64,000 nt of DNA, taken from Terriglobia bacterium. GTDB lineage: Bacteria > Acidobacteriota > UBA6911. Under the pieces are notes generated by a model, which searched no databases, was not told where the DNA came from, and was given only the letters and a program-made list of their open reading frames with translations. The stretch spans positions 152,929 through 216,928 of the forward strand of contig JAIQGI010000004.1 of NCBI GenBank assembly GCA_020072565.1, in the 5' to 3' direction. The position numbers and the translations under genes were made by a program. Below, one piece after another: positions 38,101 through 45,823 of this stretch (position 1 is its first letter; the number at the start of each line of letters is the position of its first letter).

Positions 38101-38516
38101 TGTGTCTCGGTGTCTACCTGCACAGCTGCTTCGCTGACCACCACGGTCGTCGGCGTGGCGCCGACCGTCAGGGTGAAATCAGTGGTGGCAACACTGCCGA
38201 CTGCCAAGGTAAGCTGTCTGCTAATGGTGTTAAATCCCGTCAATGCCACAGTGACCGAGTAGGTTCCCGGCAGCAGGTTGGTTGCGACGTAGGTTCCGTC
38301 ACCTGCGGTGACCGTTGTGCGCACTGCACTGGTGGCGATGTTTTTGATGGTCACGGCCGCACCCGGAACCACCGCCCCGCTCTGGTCCTTGACGGTTCCG
38401 ACAATCCGGCCGGTTTCCTGCTGTGCCATGAGACTCCCGGCCAGCAGCAGCGCCACAAACAATGCGACCACAAAGGACCGCACGTTTACGGCAGCTTCTC
38501 TATTGGGTAAATCCAT
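35133..38516 (-). CDS. Oar-like TonB-dependent outer-membrane receptor
   Basis: A 1127-residue protein. A signal peptide (about residues 14-32) is followed by a carboxypeptidase-regulatory-like beta-sandwich (residues 34-115, GRIVGTVKDQSGAVVPGAAV), then a plug domain and a 22-stranded-type barrel, ending LKFVF with terminal Phe. A strong ribosome binding site (GGAAGGAGG) precedes the ATG. This architecture is very abundant in Acidobacteriota, where it is thought to import carbohydrates or other large ligands. Many stretches read like the family (DVANGSFRGVGFNINGQ, GRASGGVVNVVTKTGTNEFHGS). No ligand-specific partner such as SusD is adjacent. Confidence 0.93.
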   Translation of the reverse strand: MDLPNREAAVNVRSFVVALFVALLLAGSLMAQQETGRIVGTVKDQSGAVVPGAAVTIKNIATSAVRTTVTAGDGTYVATNLLPGTYSVTVALTGFNTISRQLTLAVGSVATTDFTLTVGATPTTVVVSEAAVQVDTETQTLSNVITTKQILQLPTLTRDPYDLVAIAGNITPIDPRDVANGSFRGVGFNINGQRDASTNILLDGADNNDTFLATVGQRVPLDSVQEFSVVSSAFTAEYGRASGGVVNVVTKTGTNEFHGSAYEFNRVSKLSSNGFDNNAKGIPRPVFDRNQFGFSVGGPVLKDKLFFFNSTEWMRVRSGSTSTALVPTPELLAAAAPQTQLFFQTLGALKVQPNGRIYTKNDLPGLCGPSGPCAALAGTTPVWATVNYPVPTDAGGGFPQNQYQTVSRVDYNLSSKTTLYGRYALQSIDFFNGFQSFSPYQGYDTGETDFNQNALFSVTHTFTPQLVSQSKVVYNRLTSLDPLSTAPVSPTLFLASGSVASKINGIDVALPGYLPFTPGSGIPFGGPQNLGQVYEDVGWTKGVHTFRFGGQYIYIRDNRAFGAYQEPVEQLGTNLSQGMDNLLTGQLFRFSAAIDPQGKFPGQTVSLPVGTPDFTRSNRYHDFALYAQDSWRVVPRFTANFGVRWEYFGVQHNKDPFKDSNFYFGSGSSIDQQVANGSVQLAPNSPTGGLWKKDLDNFAPRVGAAWDVFGNGKTSLRGGYGISYERNFGNVTFNVIQNPPNYAVLQLSTVDVGGSLPVTLSNAGPLSGSTGSKVLPLVSLRAVDPNMETAYAHFWDVSLEHEIVRGTVVSLEYTGSKGHGLYAVNPLNMQGSGAVFLGMSDPLARENPQYGNINFRTDNGFSNYDGMILGVRSGDLFKQGLQISGSWTWSHSLDNLSSTFSELINDFNLGLTDSKNPALDYGNSDFDIRHRVSISAVWDLPYGKSLKGVSSQVLRGWSFAPIFTAHTGAPFSIFDGSNVNNIYNRMILVNPISLTGSSNPAPVAGIPNNFTFLDLSSEAAGVGSYANPITGNSDFGPYPANMSGRNIFRQPGAWDFNLGAYKNFKLPKEGTSLQFRAEMYNVFNHSNLYADITSVDISSNSYVPALKGLTGTAAERRNIQFALKFVF

Positions 38517-39455
38517 GTGCTTTTCCTCCTTCCAGGATACGTTGATGAATAAATCCAGATATGACCGAGGGCTGAATCGTATTTGAATTCCTCCTCTATA
38601 TCTGGATATTCAAAAACGGGTATACAAAAATCCGGTCTCTCCGCATGACACACGGTTCGTTATGCATGACAATCAACTGAAATCACAAACTGGTTCCCGG
38701 CGAAATTGTTATGGCCTTTGAGGCATCAGTTACAGTTTTGTTCCCGCAACTGTTCTCCAAGATCGTCTCGCAGAATTCATAAATATCGAGGAATGAGAAA
38801 GGTCTTCCGACGGCCTGTCATACATTTGTTCGCAAATACATTCCTGTCCTTGCGCCGTGAAGGCCTGAGCAGAGAGTCCTCCAAGTATCTTGCCGCAAAT
38901 ATTCTCTTTTTGCAGCTGCCCGATATCAGGGCAATACCGGCGCAGTACACCTTGAAACAATCACTCGCGTGCACAATATCGAGAGCACTCCCCCTGTGCA
39001 AGAAGGACAAACCCTGAACAGACATGCCCGCGCGCCTCAGTTTGACTAGGATAAACCCTGGTATCTGGCTAGGGGAAATCCCTATTCGATTAAAGATATC
39101 CCTGATGGGTGTACTCCATCTGGCGCTTGAGTGACCACTATTGACTATATAAATGGACTCGTGCGCAGGCTTGTCTGTAAATATCGATCTATTTATTCCG
39201 CTCACTCTGTTGCCATCCTGTATCTATTCGTGCCGAATATTGGTGAACACTAATATATTCATGTGCCTCATGGATATACTCCTGATTGATAGACCGTTGT
39301 GCTGTAATGCAAAATGTGATCCATTAATCCATGCACGGGAAATGGAGCCAAATCTGGCGAGGAATAAAGGAGTTCTACAATTGCCCCCTGAAAGGCGCCC
39401 TCCGAAAGTGTTTGATTGGATGCAAGAATTTAGATACATCCGTTCAAAGATTTGA
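38517..39455. other. A+T-richer intergenic stretch without recognisable genes
   Basis: About 940 bases, visibly poorer in GC than both sides. It includes the upstream region of the TonB-dependent receptor gene (near 38517-38640) and several short frames in both directions (up to 142 codons), none with a recognisable domain or a convincing ribosome binding site. It could be decayed foreign sequence. Confidence 0.4.
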
Positions 39456-40140
39456 ATGTCGCTGATTGGAAGCGTCAGCACTGGGAGGCAGAATTCGGAG
39501 ATTATCGGGAGCGCAAACGAGCGATTGGCGGGAAATCGCGATGGATCTTTTCACCCTCCAATGCTGACTTCCTTTCCGGCGCGGACGCAGAAACTTGTCC
39601 AGGGCCGCATGGAGGATTTGGCGCCCGCGCTGGCACGCCCCGACAACAACGACCGCCTCTTGTTTTTTCAAGCGCTCGTGGTGCAAAAGGGCTTCAAGCC
39701 GGGTGACGCCGCCGATAGCGGGCGGTTGAAAGGATACCTGCTGGGCAGCCTGGTCCGTGTGCTCAAGGAGGCCGCCGGCTATGCAACGGTACTGGAATCG
39801 GCGCGGAAGCTCGGCGACGGGAGTGCGGAATTTGCTGAGCGATCGACACTGTTCCGAGACCGGGGGCTTTCTCTGGACACCTCTCTGGCTCCCAACTTCG
39901 CCGTGGAGGAATCGCTCAAGGCGATGAGGGATCAAAAGCTTCTGGAACCGAGATGTGTTCGAGCAGAGTCTAGCCCTCGCGAACGTCGAGCTCATGCTGC
40001 GGCCGGGCGGCTTCCTGCTCTCCAACAACGCGCTGCTGGAGCTTCCGATCTCCAAAATCCATTCGGTGGGCTATCTGACCACCGTTTACTCCGACCGTCC
40101 GGCGGACGGCGACAATCTCGTCTGGTATCGGCGTAATTAG
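39456..40140 (+). pseudogene. SAM-dependent methyltransferase remnant with internal deletion
   Basis: Two pieces in different frames. The first (frame of 39456; ATG at 39561) reads LVQGRMEDLAPALARPDNNDR... to ESLKAMRDQKLLE and looks like the N-terminal part of a long methyltransferase. The second (frame of 39955) reads MFEQSLALANVELMLRPGG, LLSNNALLE and VYSDRPADGDNLVWY, a typical class I methyltransferase C-terminus. The SAM-binding core expected between them is missing, and the junction near 39945-39955 shifts the frame. I read this as a deletion-inactivated gene. An assembly error is possible but less likely. Confidence 0.65.
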
Positions 40141-40196
40141 ATTTTGGATTGCGGATTTCGGAATTTAATCGCGGTCGGCATTCCGCAATCCAAAAT
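40141..40196. terminator. 15-base inverted repeat between convergent units
   Basis: ATTTTGGATTGCGGA (40141-40155) pairs perfectly with TCCGCAATCCAAAAT (40182-40196). It lies between the methyltransferase remnant and uspA, which converge, and could serve as a two-way terminator. Similar AATCCAAAATCC-type words occur at 20865 and 24175. Confidence 0.5.
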
Positions 40197-40205
40197 CCAA
40201 GAATG

Positions 40206-41126
40206 TCAAGCCCCTGCTCCCATGCCTCTCTTGACCGGCACAAGGAGGAGCGGGCGTTTGGTTTGCGCCTGGACGCTTGCCGCCACGCTGTTGGTCCAGA
40301 AGGCTTCGTTTCCGGCTTTGCCGTGGGTGGCGAGCACGATGATGCTGGCGTCAAGAGAGTCGGCAGCCTCCACGATTGCCGGCGCCGTATCGCCGTGGCG
40401 GAGTTCGGCAGAGGCCGGCACCCCGGCCTTCTGGAGCCGGGATACCTGTCCGGTGAGGTAGGATTTGAGGTCTGTTTCCGCAATATCCAGAATTGCCTGC
40501 GTGGTGCCGGGCATGAATCGCCCCATGGTGGCGTCGCGGCCGGCCAGAGTTCCCATCGTCGGCACGACGGACAGCAACTGAAGCCGAGCGCCCGTGGCCC
40601 GGGCCAGTCCGAGCGCCACATCGAGTCCCTGCTCGTGCGCCCGCTCGCCATCGAGGGGTGCCAGGAGGCGCGTGACGGTGAAGGACGAATCCCGGCGATG
40701 CCCGTCCGGTCGTATCAGTAGTACGGGGGTATGACCGCCGGCTGCAACCTGCTGGGCGATGCTGCCAATGATGATCCTCCTGAGGCCTCCGCGGCCGTGC
40801 GTGCACATGACGATCAGATCGGGGGCGAACTCGCCCTGGTGCTCCACGATCGACTTCACGATATCGCCCGTGGCGGCCGCATGCACGTGCCAAACGACCG
40901 TCGATCCCGCCGGGCCGGCACTAGAGCTGATCTCTTTCAAGTAGACTTCGGCCTCCGTGCGGGTTCGCAGATGTCGCTCTCCATGGATTGTAGGGGGCGG
41001 GTTTTCTTCGACTGCGTGGACTAAGGTGACTTTTGCTCCGAGCGCGCCGGCGAGAAACCTGGCTGCGGGGAGAGCGGCCTCTGCGAGCTCGGATCCATCC
41101 AGTGGAACCAGGATATGCTTGAACAT
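40206..41126 (-). CDS. Tandem-domain universal stress protein
   Basis: A 306-residue protein made of two UspA domains (about 1-145 and 155-300). Each starts with the typical strand (HILVPLDGSELAE; RLLAPLDGERAHE) and each has an ATP-binding-type glycine loop (MCTHGRGGLRRIIIGSIAQQV in the first; LATHGKAGNEAFW in the second). USPs act in the cytoplasm in stress survival, sometimes binding ATP. It starts 3 bases after the mntH stop, so it is probably co-transcribed with mntH. Confidence 0.9.
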   Translation of the reverse strand: MFKHILVPLDGSELAEAALPAARFLAGALGAKVTLVHAVEENPPPTIHGERHLRTRTEAEVYLKEISSSAGPAGSTVVWHVHAAATGDIVKSIVEHQGEFAPDLIVMCTHGRGGLRRIIIGSIAQQVAAGGHTPVLLIRPDGHRRDSSFTVTRLLAPLDGERAHEQGLDVALGLARATGARLQLLSVVPTMGTLAGRDATMGRFMPGTTQAILDIAETDLKSYLTGQVSRLQKAGVPASAELRHGDTAPAIVEAADSLDASIIVLATHGKAGNEAFWTNSVAASVQAQTKRPLLLVPVKRGMGAGA

Positions 41127-41129
41127 AAG

Positions 41130-42437
41130 TCAACCCCGGAATGCGGTTAAGTATAGAAGCAGAAAATTCAGCGCCACCACCAGCCCCGCAACCGCCCAGC
41201 CTGCCACGGAAGTCAGGCGGCGGTTCACCAGTTCGCCCATGAGGTCGCGCCGCTGCGAAAAGAGGATGAGCGGGACAAGGGCGAACGGCAGGCCGAAACT
41301 CAGGAACACCTGGCTGATTACCAGGGTCCGGGTCGGATCAAGTCCGAGCGAGATCACGATCATCGATGGCAGGATGGTTACCAGGCGACGCACCCAAATC
41401 GGGATGCGGCGCTCGATGAATCCCTGCATAATGACTTGGCCCGCCATGGTGCCGACGGTCGCGGATGCCAGCCCGGAAGCAAGAAGCGAGATTGCGAAGA
41501 TCCAGCCGGCGGCGCGCCCCAGAAGGGGTTGCAGCGTGAGGTAGGCATCTTCGAGCGAAGCAACCTGGCCCAGAGCGTAGCGATGGAATGTCGCTGCCGC
41601 CATTACCAGCATGGCGGCATTTACGAATCCCGCAACCCCCATCGCGATCGTGACGTCGGCGACCTCGAACGCCAAAAGGCGCCGCCGCTGCCTCGGGTCG
41701 TGGACCCGGATGCGGCCCTGGGTGAGCGAGGAATGGAGAAAGACCACATGGGGCATGATGGTCGCCCCCAGGATGCCGGTCGCCAGCAGCACGCTCTCCG
41801 TCCCGGAGAATTGGGGCACAAAGGCATGGAAGGCCACCGCGTGCCAGTCGGGTCTGTAGAGGAAGGTTTCCAGGACATAGCAGCCGGCGATCACGCCCAG
41901 CATGGCGCTGATCACCGCCTCCAGGAGCCTGAACCCGCGCGCCTGGAGCGCCAGCACCAGGAGTGTGGCCAGGATCGTCGGAATGCCTGCAAGCCAGAGC
42001 GGCATGCCGAACAAGAGACTGAACCCCAACGCCGCCCCGAGAAACTCGGCGAGATCGGTTGCCATCGCCACCAGTTCCATCATGATCCACATCGCCCAAA
42101 CGACGGGACGAGGGAAGTGAAGACGGCAAAGCTCTCCCAGATTGTACCCGGTGGCGATGCCGAGCTTGGCCGAAAGGGTTTGAACCAGGATGGCCATCAG
42201 GTTGCTGGCCACCACCACCCATAAAAGCGTATATCCGAACTTCGCGCCGCCTTCAATGTTGGTGGCGAAATTCCCCGGATCTACGTATGCGATGCTGGCG
42301 ATGAAAGCGGGGCCGAGAAAGGGCCAGAGACGAGCCGGTCCCCGTTTGCGGCTCACCCCGGACAGGACCTGCCGGGCGGACGTAATGGTGAAAACGTCGC
42401 CATCCTTTACGTAGGTCTCGGTCACCGGTGGTTTCAT
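41130..42437 (-). CDS. mntH: NRAMP-family divalent metal (Mn2+) transporter
   Basis: A 435-residue integral membrane protein. The TM1 metal motif DPGN (D53-N56), the TM6 motif MPH and about eleven membrane segments identify the NRAMP family, which imports Mn2+ or Fe2+ by proton symport. The start is the ATG at 42437; the frame stays open further 5' but without family character. The link to uspA, 3 bases downstream, suggests a shared stress response. I looked for a yybP-ykoY-type manganese riboswitch or an MntR-like palindrome in the upstream 200 bases and saw none with confidence. Confidence 0.92.
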   Translation of the reverse strand: MKPPVTETYVKDGDVFTITSARQVLSGVSRKRGPARLWPFLGPAFIASIAYVDPGNFATNIEGGAKFGYTLLWVVVASNLMAILVQTLSAKLGIATGYNLGELCRLHFPRPVVWAMWIMMELVAMATDLAEFLGAALGFSLLFGMPLWLAGIPTILATLLVLALQARGFRLLEAVISAMLGVIAGCYVLETFLYRPDWHAVAFHAFVPQFSGTESVLLATGILGATIMPHVVFLHSSLTQGRIRVHDPRQRRRLLAFEVADVTIAMGVAGFVNAAMLVMAAATFHRYALGQVASLEDAYLTLQPLLGRAAGWIFAISLLASGLASATVGTMAGQVIMQGFIERRIPIWVRRLVTILPSMIVISLGLDPTRTLVISQVFLSFGLPFALVPLILFSQRRDLMGELVNRRLTSVAGWAVAGLVVALNFLLLYLTAFRG

Positions 42438-43010
42438 ATGAAAGTGCCGTGCAAGCAATGCCACAACAGCCCGCTGCCTTCCACTGCGGCGTTTTGCCGG
42501 CTGACCGAGCTGCCCGCCGCCCGGGTCTGTGAGTGGCCCACTGTTTCGAGCTTTGGTGGACCCGATGGCGGACCCTCTCTTGTACTTGTGATTTCGGCTA
42601 CAGACATTGATTCGCCTGGCCTGAGCATATTCTGCCCCTGCCACTCCCTTGCAACTCCGCCTCTACAGCGATGGCAAAGCCTCGCTTTATCACAAAGATA
42701 CCAGGATTCGATGGCTCAAAGAACTGTGACCTTCAGATTCATCGTTCCCGGGTGACGCGAACAATAGTGAAGTCTCTAAGTTATCAGCCGATAAATAAAT
42801 AGCAGTAGCAAATCTTGGTGACGCTGGAGTTCTTCGCCGCCGCAGCCGGCAGTCGGTTTTGCATTCACCGGCGCGTTTTCGATCTGGTCTGCAGAAAGGC
42901 TGCGCCGGCGGCGCGAGACACGAGCGGCGGACTCAGCGGTCTCAAGAAGAAGAGGTGCGGATCTGCGGTACTTTTGACAACCTCGCCGAGGTGAAGTGGA
43001 GGTAAGGGGT
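42438..43010. other. Intergenic region between divergent mntH and TonB-like genes
   Basis: About 570 bases that should hold promoters in both directions. Short frames only; no RNA gene or operator was identified with confidence. Confidence 0.4.
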
Positions 43011-44468
43011 ATGGGCAGCGACGAGCGAAAAACCGAGGACCTCAAAACGCAGAGCGACAGCTACGAGGAGACGGTTCTGGAGTTCCTCGATCAGGAGATC
43101 GCCACTTCGACCGAGTCCACGGACGGGCTGAAGGACCAACAGGACGATGTGGAAGAGCTGGTGGGCAGCCTTTTAAAACAGGCCCTGACGGAGTCGGACG
43201 AACCTGCAGTCCGCAAAGGAGTGGGCCCGCAGGACCTGGACCTGCTCTTCTCAGACATGTTCAGCGGTTCCGACGCGGGTACACAACTCGAGTCCAGTAG
43301 CGCCCGGCCGGACGCGGATCCGAGATTTGGCCCAAAACTCGAGGGGAGCGGGTTATTGGACAAAGCGGGTGCACCTGCCCACCCGCAGGTACATGTTCCC
43401 CGGCAACCAGCCGCAGAAATGCCCCGGGTGGAAGCAGCCATTCCGAAGCAGGCGGTCTGGACCGAGACGGTGCGAAATCCTCTGCCATCGCCGTCTGTTC
43501 CGGAAACAGGCGAGGTGCCACTGAATTCCGATCGTGCAGTCGCGGAATCCAAGAAAGGCTCGACGGGACGAAACCTCCTCTTTTTCCGCTCTTCGCGAAG
43601 GCCGGCCTGGAGTGTGCAGATGATCGTTGTAGGTGCTGCATTCCTGTGCCTGCTGGCTGGCACTGGAATCACTTATTTTGTCGGTTTTAGACACCCGGCA
43701 TCGACCCAGCCCAGCGCACCTCCTGCTCCTGCCCCAGCGACTCAAACGCTCCCGGCTCAGGTGGAAGTGATCATGCCACCCGCAGCAACGCCGGATCCGG
43801 GAACGAAAGCCACACCCGCTCGTACCCCCCGCCCCGCGACCGGCTCCAACACCCCGGCAGTTTCGAGCGCTGCGAATAACGGCACGAGTGCCGCGCCCCG
43901 CAAAGACGCGAATCCCGCGCCGGCGACACCGACAGCCAAGGCGAGCCCAGCACCGGCTGCAGCCACGCCCGTCGTCGCCCCTGAAAAGCCCGCCACCGCC
44001 GCTGTTGCTCCCGTCACCGAGAGCCCCGTCATTATTCCGCCGGAGCGCCCGGCTGAATACACGGTATCACCGCCGCCTGCGCAGACACTGGCGCCTCCGG
44101 CAGCGACCTTGACACCGCTCATTTCCAAGGCCGCTCCCAGCCTCGATGGCTTGACCCCTCCCAACAGGCCGGCGTTTCAGCCGGCATCGTTGCCGCGAAC
44201 TGCGACCCCCGCGAGTGTGCTCACGCGGGTAATGCCGACATATCCTGACTTAGCCAGGAAAACGCGCACTACGGGCACGGTCGTCGTCGACGTGCTGATC
44301 GATGCTCAGGGGAAAGTAACCAAGGCTACTGCGGCGAGTGGTCCTGCTGTCCTGCGGCCTGAAGCCGTGGATGCAGTCTTAAGGTGGCGATTCAAGCCGG
44401 CCACCCTTGACGGTGTGAATGTAACCAGCTCGAGTCAAGTTACCATTGTCTTTAAGGAGCCGAAGTAG
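43011..44468 (+). CDS. TonB-like energy transducer with long cytoplasmic N-terminus
   Basis: A 485-residue protein. Residues 1-198 are hydrophilic and acidic with no known domain; a single membrane segment lies at about 202-226 (MIVVGAAFLCLLAGTGI); residues 230-395 are a Pro/Ala/Thr-rich periplasmic spacer; and residues 400-485 are a TonB C-terminal domain (MPTYPDLARKTRTTGTVVVDVLI, VLRWRFKPATLDG). TonB proteins transmit ExbBD force to receptors. In classical TonB the membrane segment is at the very N-terminus; here the cytoplasmic extension suggests extra input. The ATG at 43011 follows TGGAGG. ExbB/ExbD genes are not in the window. Confidence 0.82.
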   Translation: MGSDERKTEDLKTQSDSYEETVLEFLDQEIATSTESTDGLKDQQDDVEELVGSLLKQALTESDEPAVRKGVGPQDLDLLFSDMFSGSDAGTQLESSSARPDADPRFGPKLEGSGLLDKAGAPAHPQVHVPRQPAAEMPRVEAAIPKQAVWTETVRNPLPSPSVPETGEVPLNSDRAVAESKKGSTGRNLLFFRSSRRPAWSVQMIVVGAAFLCLLAGTGITYFVGFRHPASTQPSAPPAPAPATQTLPAQVEVIMPPAATPDPGTKATPARTPRPATGSNTPAVSSAANNGTSAAPRKDANPAPATPTAKASPAPAAATPVVAPEKPATAAVAPVTESPVIIPPERPAEYTVSPPPAQTLAPPAATLTPLISKAAPSLDGLTPPNRPAFQPASLPRTATPASVLTRVMPTYPDLARKTRTTGTVVVDVLIDAQGKVTKATAASGPAVLRPEAVDAVLRWRFKPATLDGVNVTSSSQVTIVFKEPK

Positions 44469-44483
44469 AAAGGTGGAACAACG

Positions 44484-44726
44484 ATGTTGACAGACCAGCA
44501 AAAACAAAAATATGACATGGCACGACAGATGGCCAAGGATGAGCTGGATCAGCTCGATAGGGAAATCAATGCTGAGCTGGCCCGGGTCAAGGAGCGACTG
44601 CTGGAATTGCAGCAGGCCAAAAAAGCGGTCAAACAGATTTATGATGGCGCTTGCGCCCGTATGGGCATCAAGAGCGTGATCGAGATGAAAGATTTCAGCC
44701 TGAGGGATTTGGTGAAACAGGCTTAG
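44484..44726 (+). CDS. Small coiled-coil protein
   Basis: An 80-residue, highly charged protein that is predicted to be almost wholly helical. Heptad-like spacing of Leu/Ala/Ile runs through MARQMAKDELDQLDREI and the VKERLLELQQAKKAVKQ segment. It starts 15 bases after the TonB-like gene with AAAGGTGG upstream, so it is probably translated from the same mRNA. I do not recognise its family; a partner of the cytoplasmic part of the TonB-like protein is a guess. Confidence 0.65.
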   Translation: MLTDQQKQKYDMARQMAKDELDQLDREINAELARVKERLLELQQAKKAVKQIYDGACARMGIKSVIEMKDFSLRDLVKQA

Positions 44727-45646
44727 GCTTCAGCAGGTCTGGGCTTCCATCTTTCCAGGCTTCTTTCGATGGCCGCCGTCCTCTCAGCAGGGGGCCATTT
44801 TTTAAGATTGGTAAAAGACTCGCAAAGCAAGTTGCAACAGAAAACGCCATCCCGCTCGATCCTTTCCAAGAGCAATGTTCTTCGGTGCACTTCCGGTTCC
44901 CGACCGACAAGGTCGATGACCGTGGCGAACAGGTCCTGCCAGTTGCCCTGGCTTATGTAACAGGCCCGGAGAATGAACGTCAGCACCCCTGCGCACAGCC
45001 TCTCGTCTTCCATGGCAGTCTTTATCAGCTTCCGGTTCAGCGAGTAGCCCGAGCACGGAAGACTGACAAGCTCCTTAGCTATCACCTCGGAATTGAGCAA
45101 CCGGTCGAACGAAAATGCCTGCAGGAATTCGCCCGCGCGCAGGCATGCTACCGCTCTCTTTTCCAGTCCCTGCATATCGCCCGGCGCCAGCTCCGTCGCC
45201 CGGAGGGCCATTCCTGCCTGTTGCAGGGACTGGCGAAATTTCTCCATGAACAGCTGGAACTCCTTCTCGAAAATAGTGACCATGTTGCCGAAGTAGACCA
45301 CAAAAGTCCGGGTCAGCTTGTTGATCTGCTCCATGACCGGCTCGAGGTCGGCATCGGAGTCCATCGGGCTGGAGAAGGACAGGTCGAAAGCGTCGAGCGC
45401 CTCGAACTGTCCCAGTTCCGCTACCGCGTCCAGCTTCGCGGTAAGGCGATCGTTGGAAAACTCCGTCCGGTCGTGCTGTTCATCGCGGACCAACTCTGCG
45501 AAAAATGCGGGATTTCCGACCAGGAGATCGACAACCTGCTCCTGGTCGAGGATATAGGGGATCTTGCGGGCCTCTTCAATGCACCGGCAAACGAGATTGC
45601 CGATCACCATGACCAGTTTTTGTCGGACCTCCTGCGAGGCTTGCAT
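44723..45646 (-). CDS. Unknown helical protein
   Basis: A 307-residue protein if started at the ATG at 45646; the frame continues up to 45769, but that earlier ATG lies inside a strong inverted repeat, so I prefer the later one. No domain is recognised. It is largely helical, with a central stretch (TRTFVVYFGNMVTIFEKEFQLFMEKFRQ, shown here only as evidence of amphipathic helix at about residues 137-164) and no signal peptide or membrane segment. It ends convergently with the coiled-coil gene, overlapping it by 4 bases. Function unknown. Confidence 0.55.
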   Translation of the reverse strand: MQASQEVRQKLVMVIGNLVCRCIEEARKIPYILDQEQVVDLLVGNPAFFAELVRDEQHDRTEFSNDRLTAKLDAVAELGQFEALDAFDLSFSSPMDSDADLEPVMEQINKLTRTFVVYFGNMVTIFEKEFQLFMEKFRQSLQQAGMALRATELAPGDMQGLEKRAVACLRAGEFLQAFSFDRLLNSEVIAKELVSLPCSGYSLNRKLIKTAMEDERLCAGVLTFILRACYISQGNWQDLFATVIDLVGREPEVHRRTLLLERIERDGVFCCNLLCESFTNLKKWPPAERTAAIERSLERWKPRPAEA

Positions 45647-45751
45647 GGGCCAATCAATCCGGGGGGTTATTAGATTTCCGTCACTTCCGGAAAGCTGCGC
45701 CTCAAGGATAGTGGATTGTATTCCGGATCGCCACAGGAAATTGTGGAATCG

Positions 45752-45817
45752 GCACTGAGTTCCGGGCATTGATTGTTGAGCCGGTTGACCAGGCAGTCAC
45801 TGCCCGGAACTCAGTGC
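45752..45817. terminator. 17-base perfect inverted repeat
   Basis: GCACTGAGTTCCGGGCA (45752-45768) and TGCCCGGAACTCAGTGC (45801-45817), with a 32-base loop. It starts just downstream of the pepD stop (minus strand) and may end that transcript, though no T tract follows. Confidence 0.6.
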
Positions 45818-45823
45818 TTCCAA

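Noticed and set aside
38777..39205. A 142-codon frame on the minus strand in the A+T-rich region
   Set aside because: No recognisable domain, irregular composition and no ribosome binding site.
41436..42224. A 262-codon frame opposite mntH
   Set aside because: Antisense shadow with charge-rich composition typical of GC-rich complement; mntH motifs are clear.
42438..42640. Manganese riboswitch (yybP-ykoY) or MntR operator upstream of mntH
   Set aside because: GGGTCC-type repeated words are present, but the conserved loop sequences of the riboswitch and a clean palindrome were not seen.
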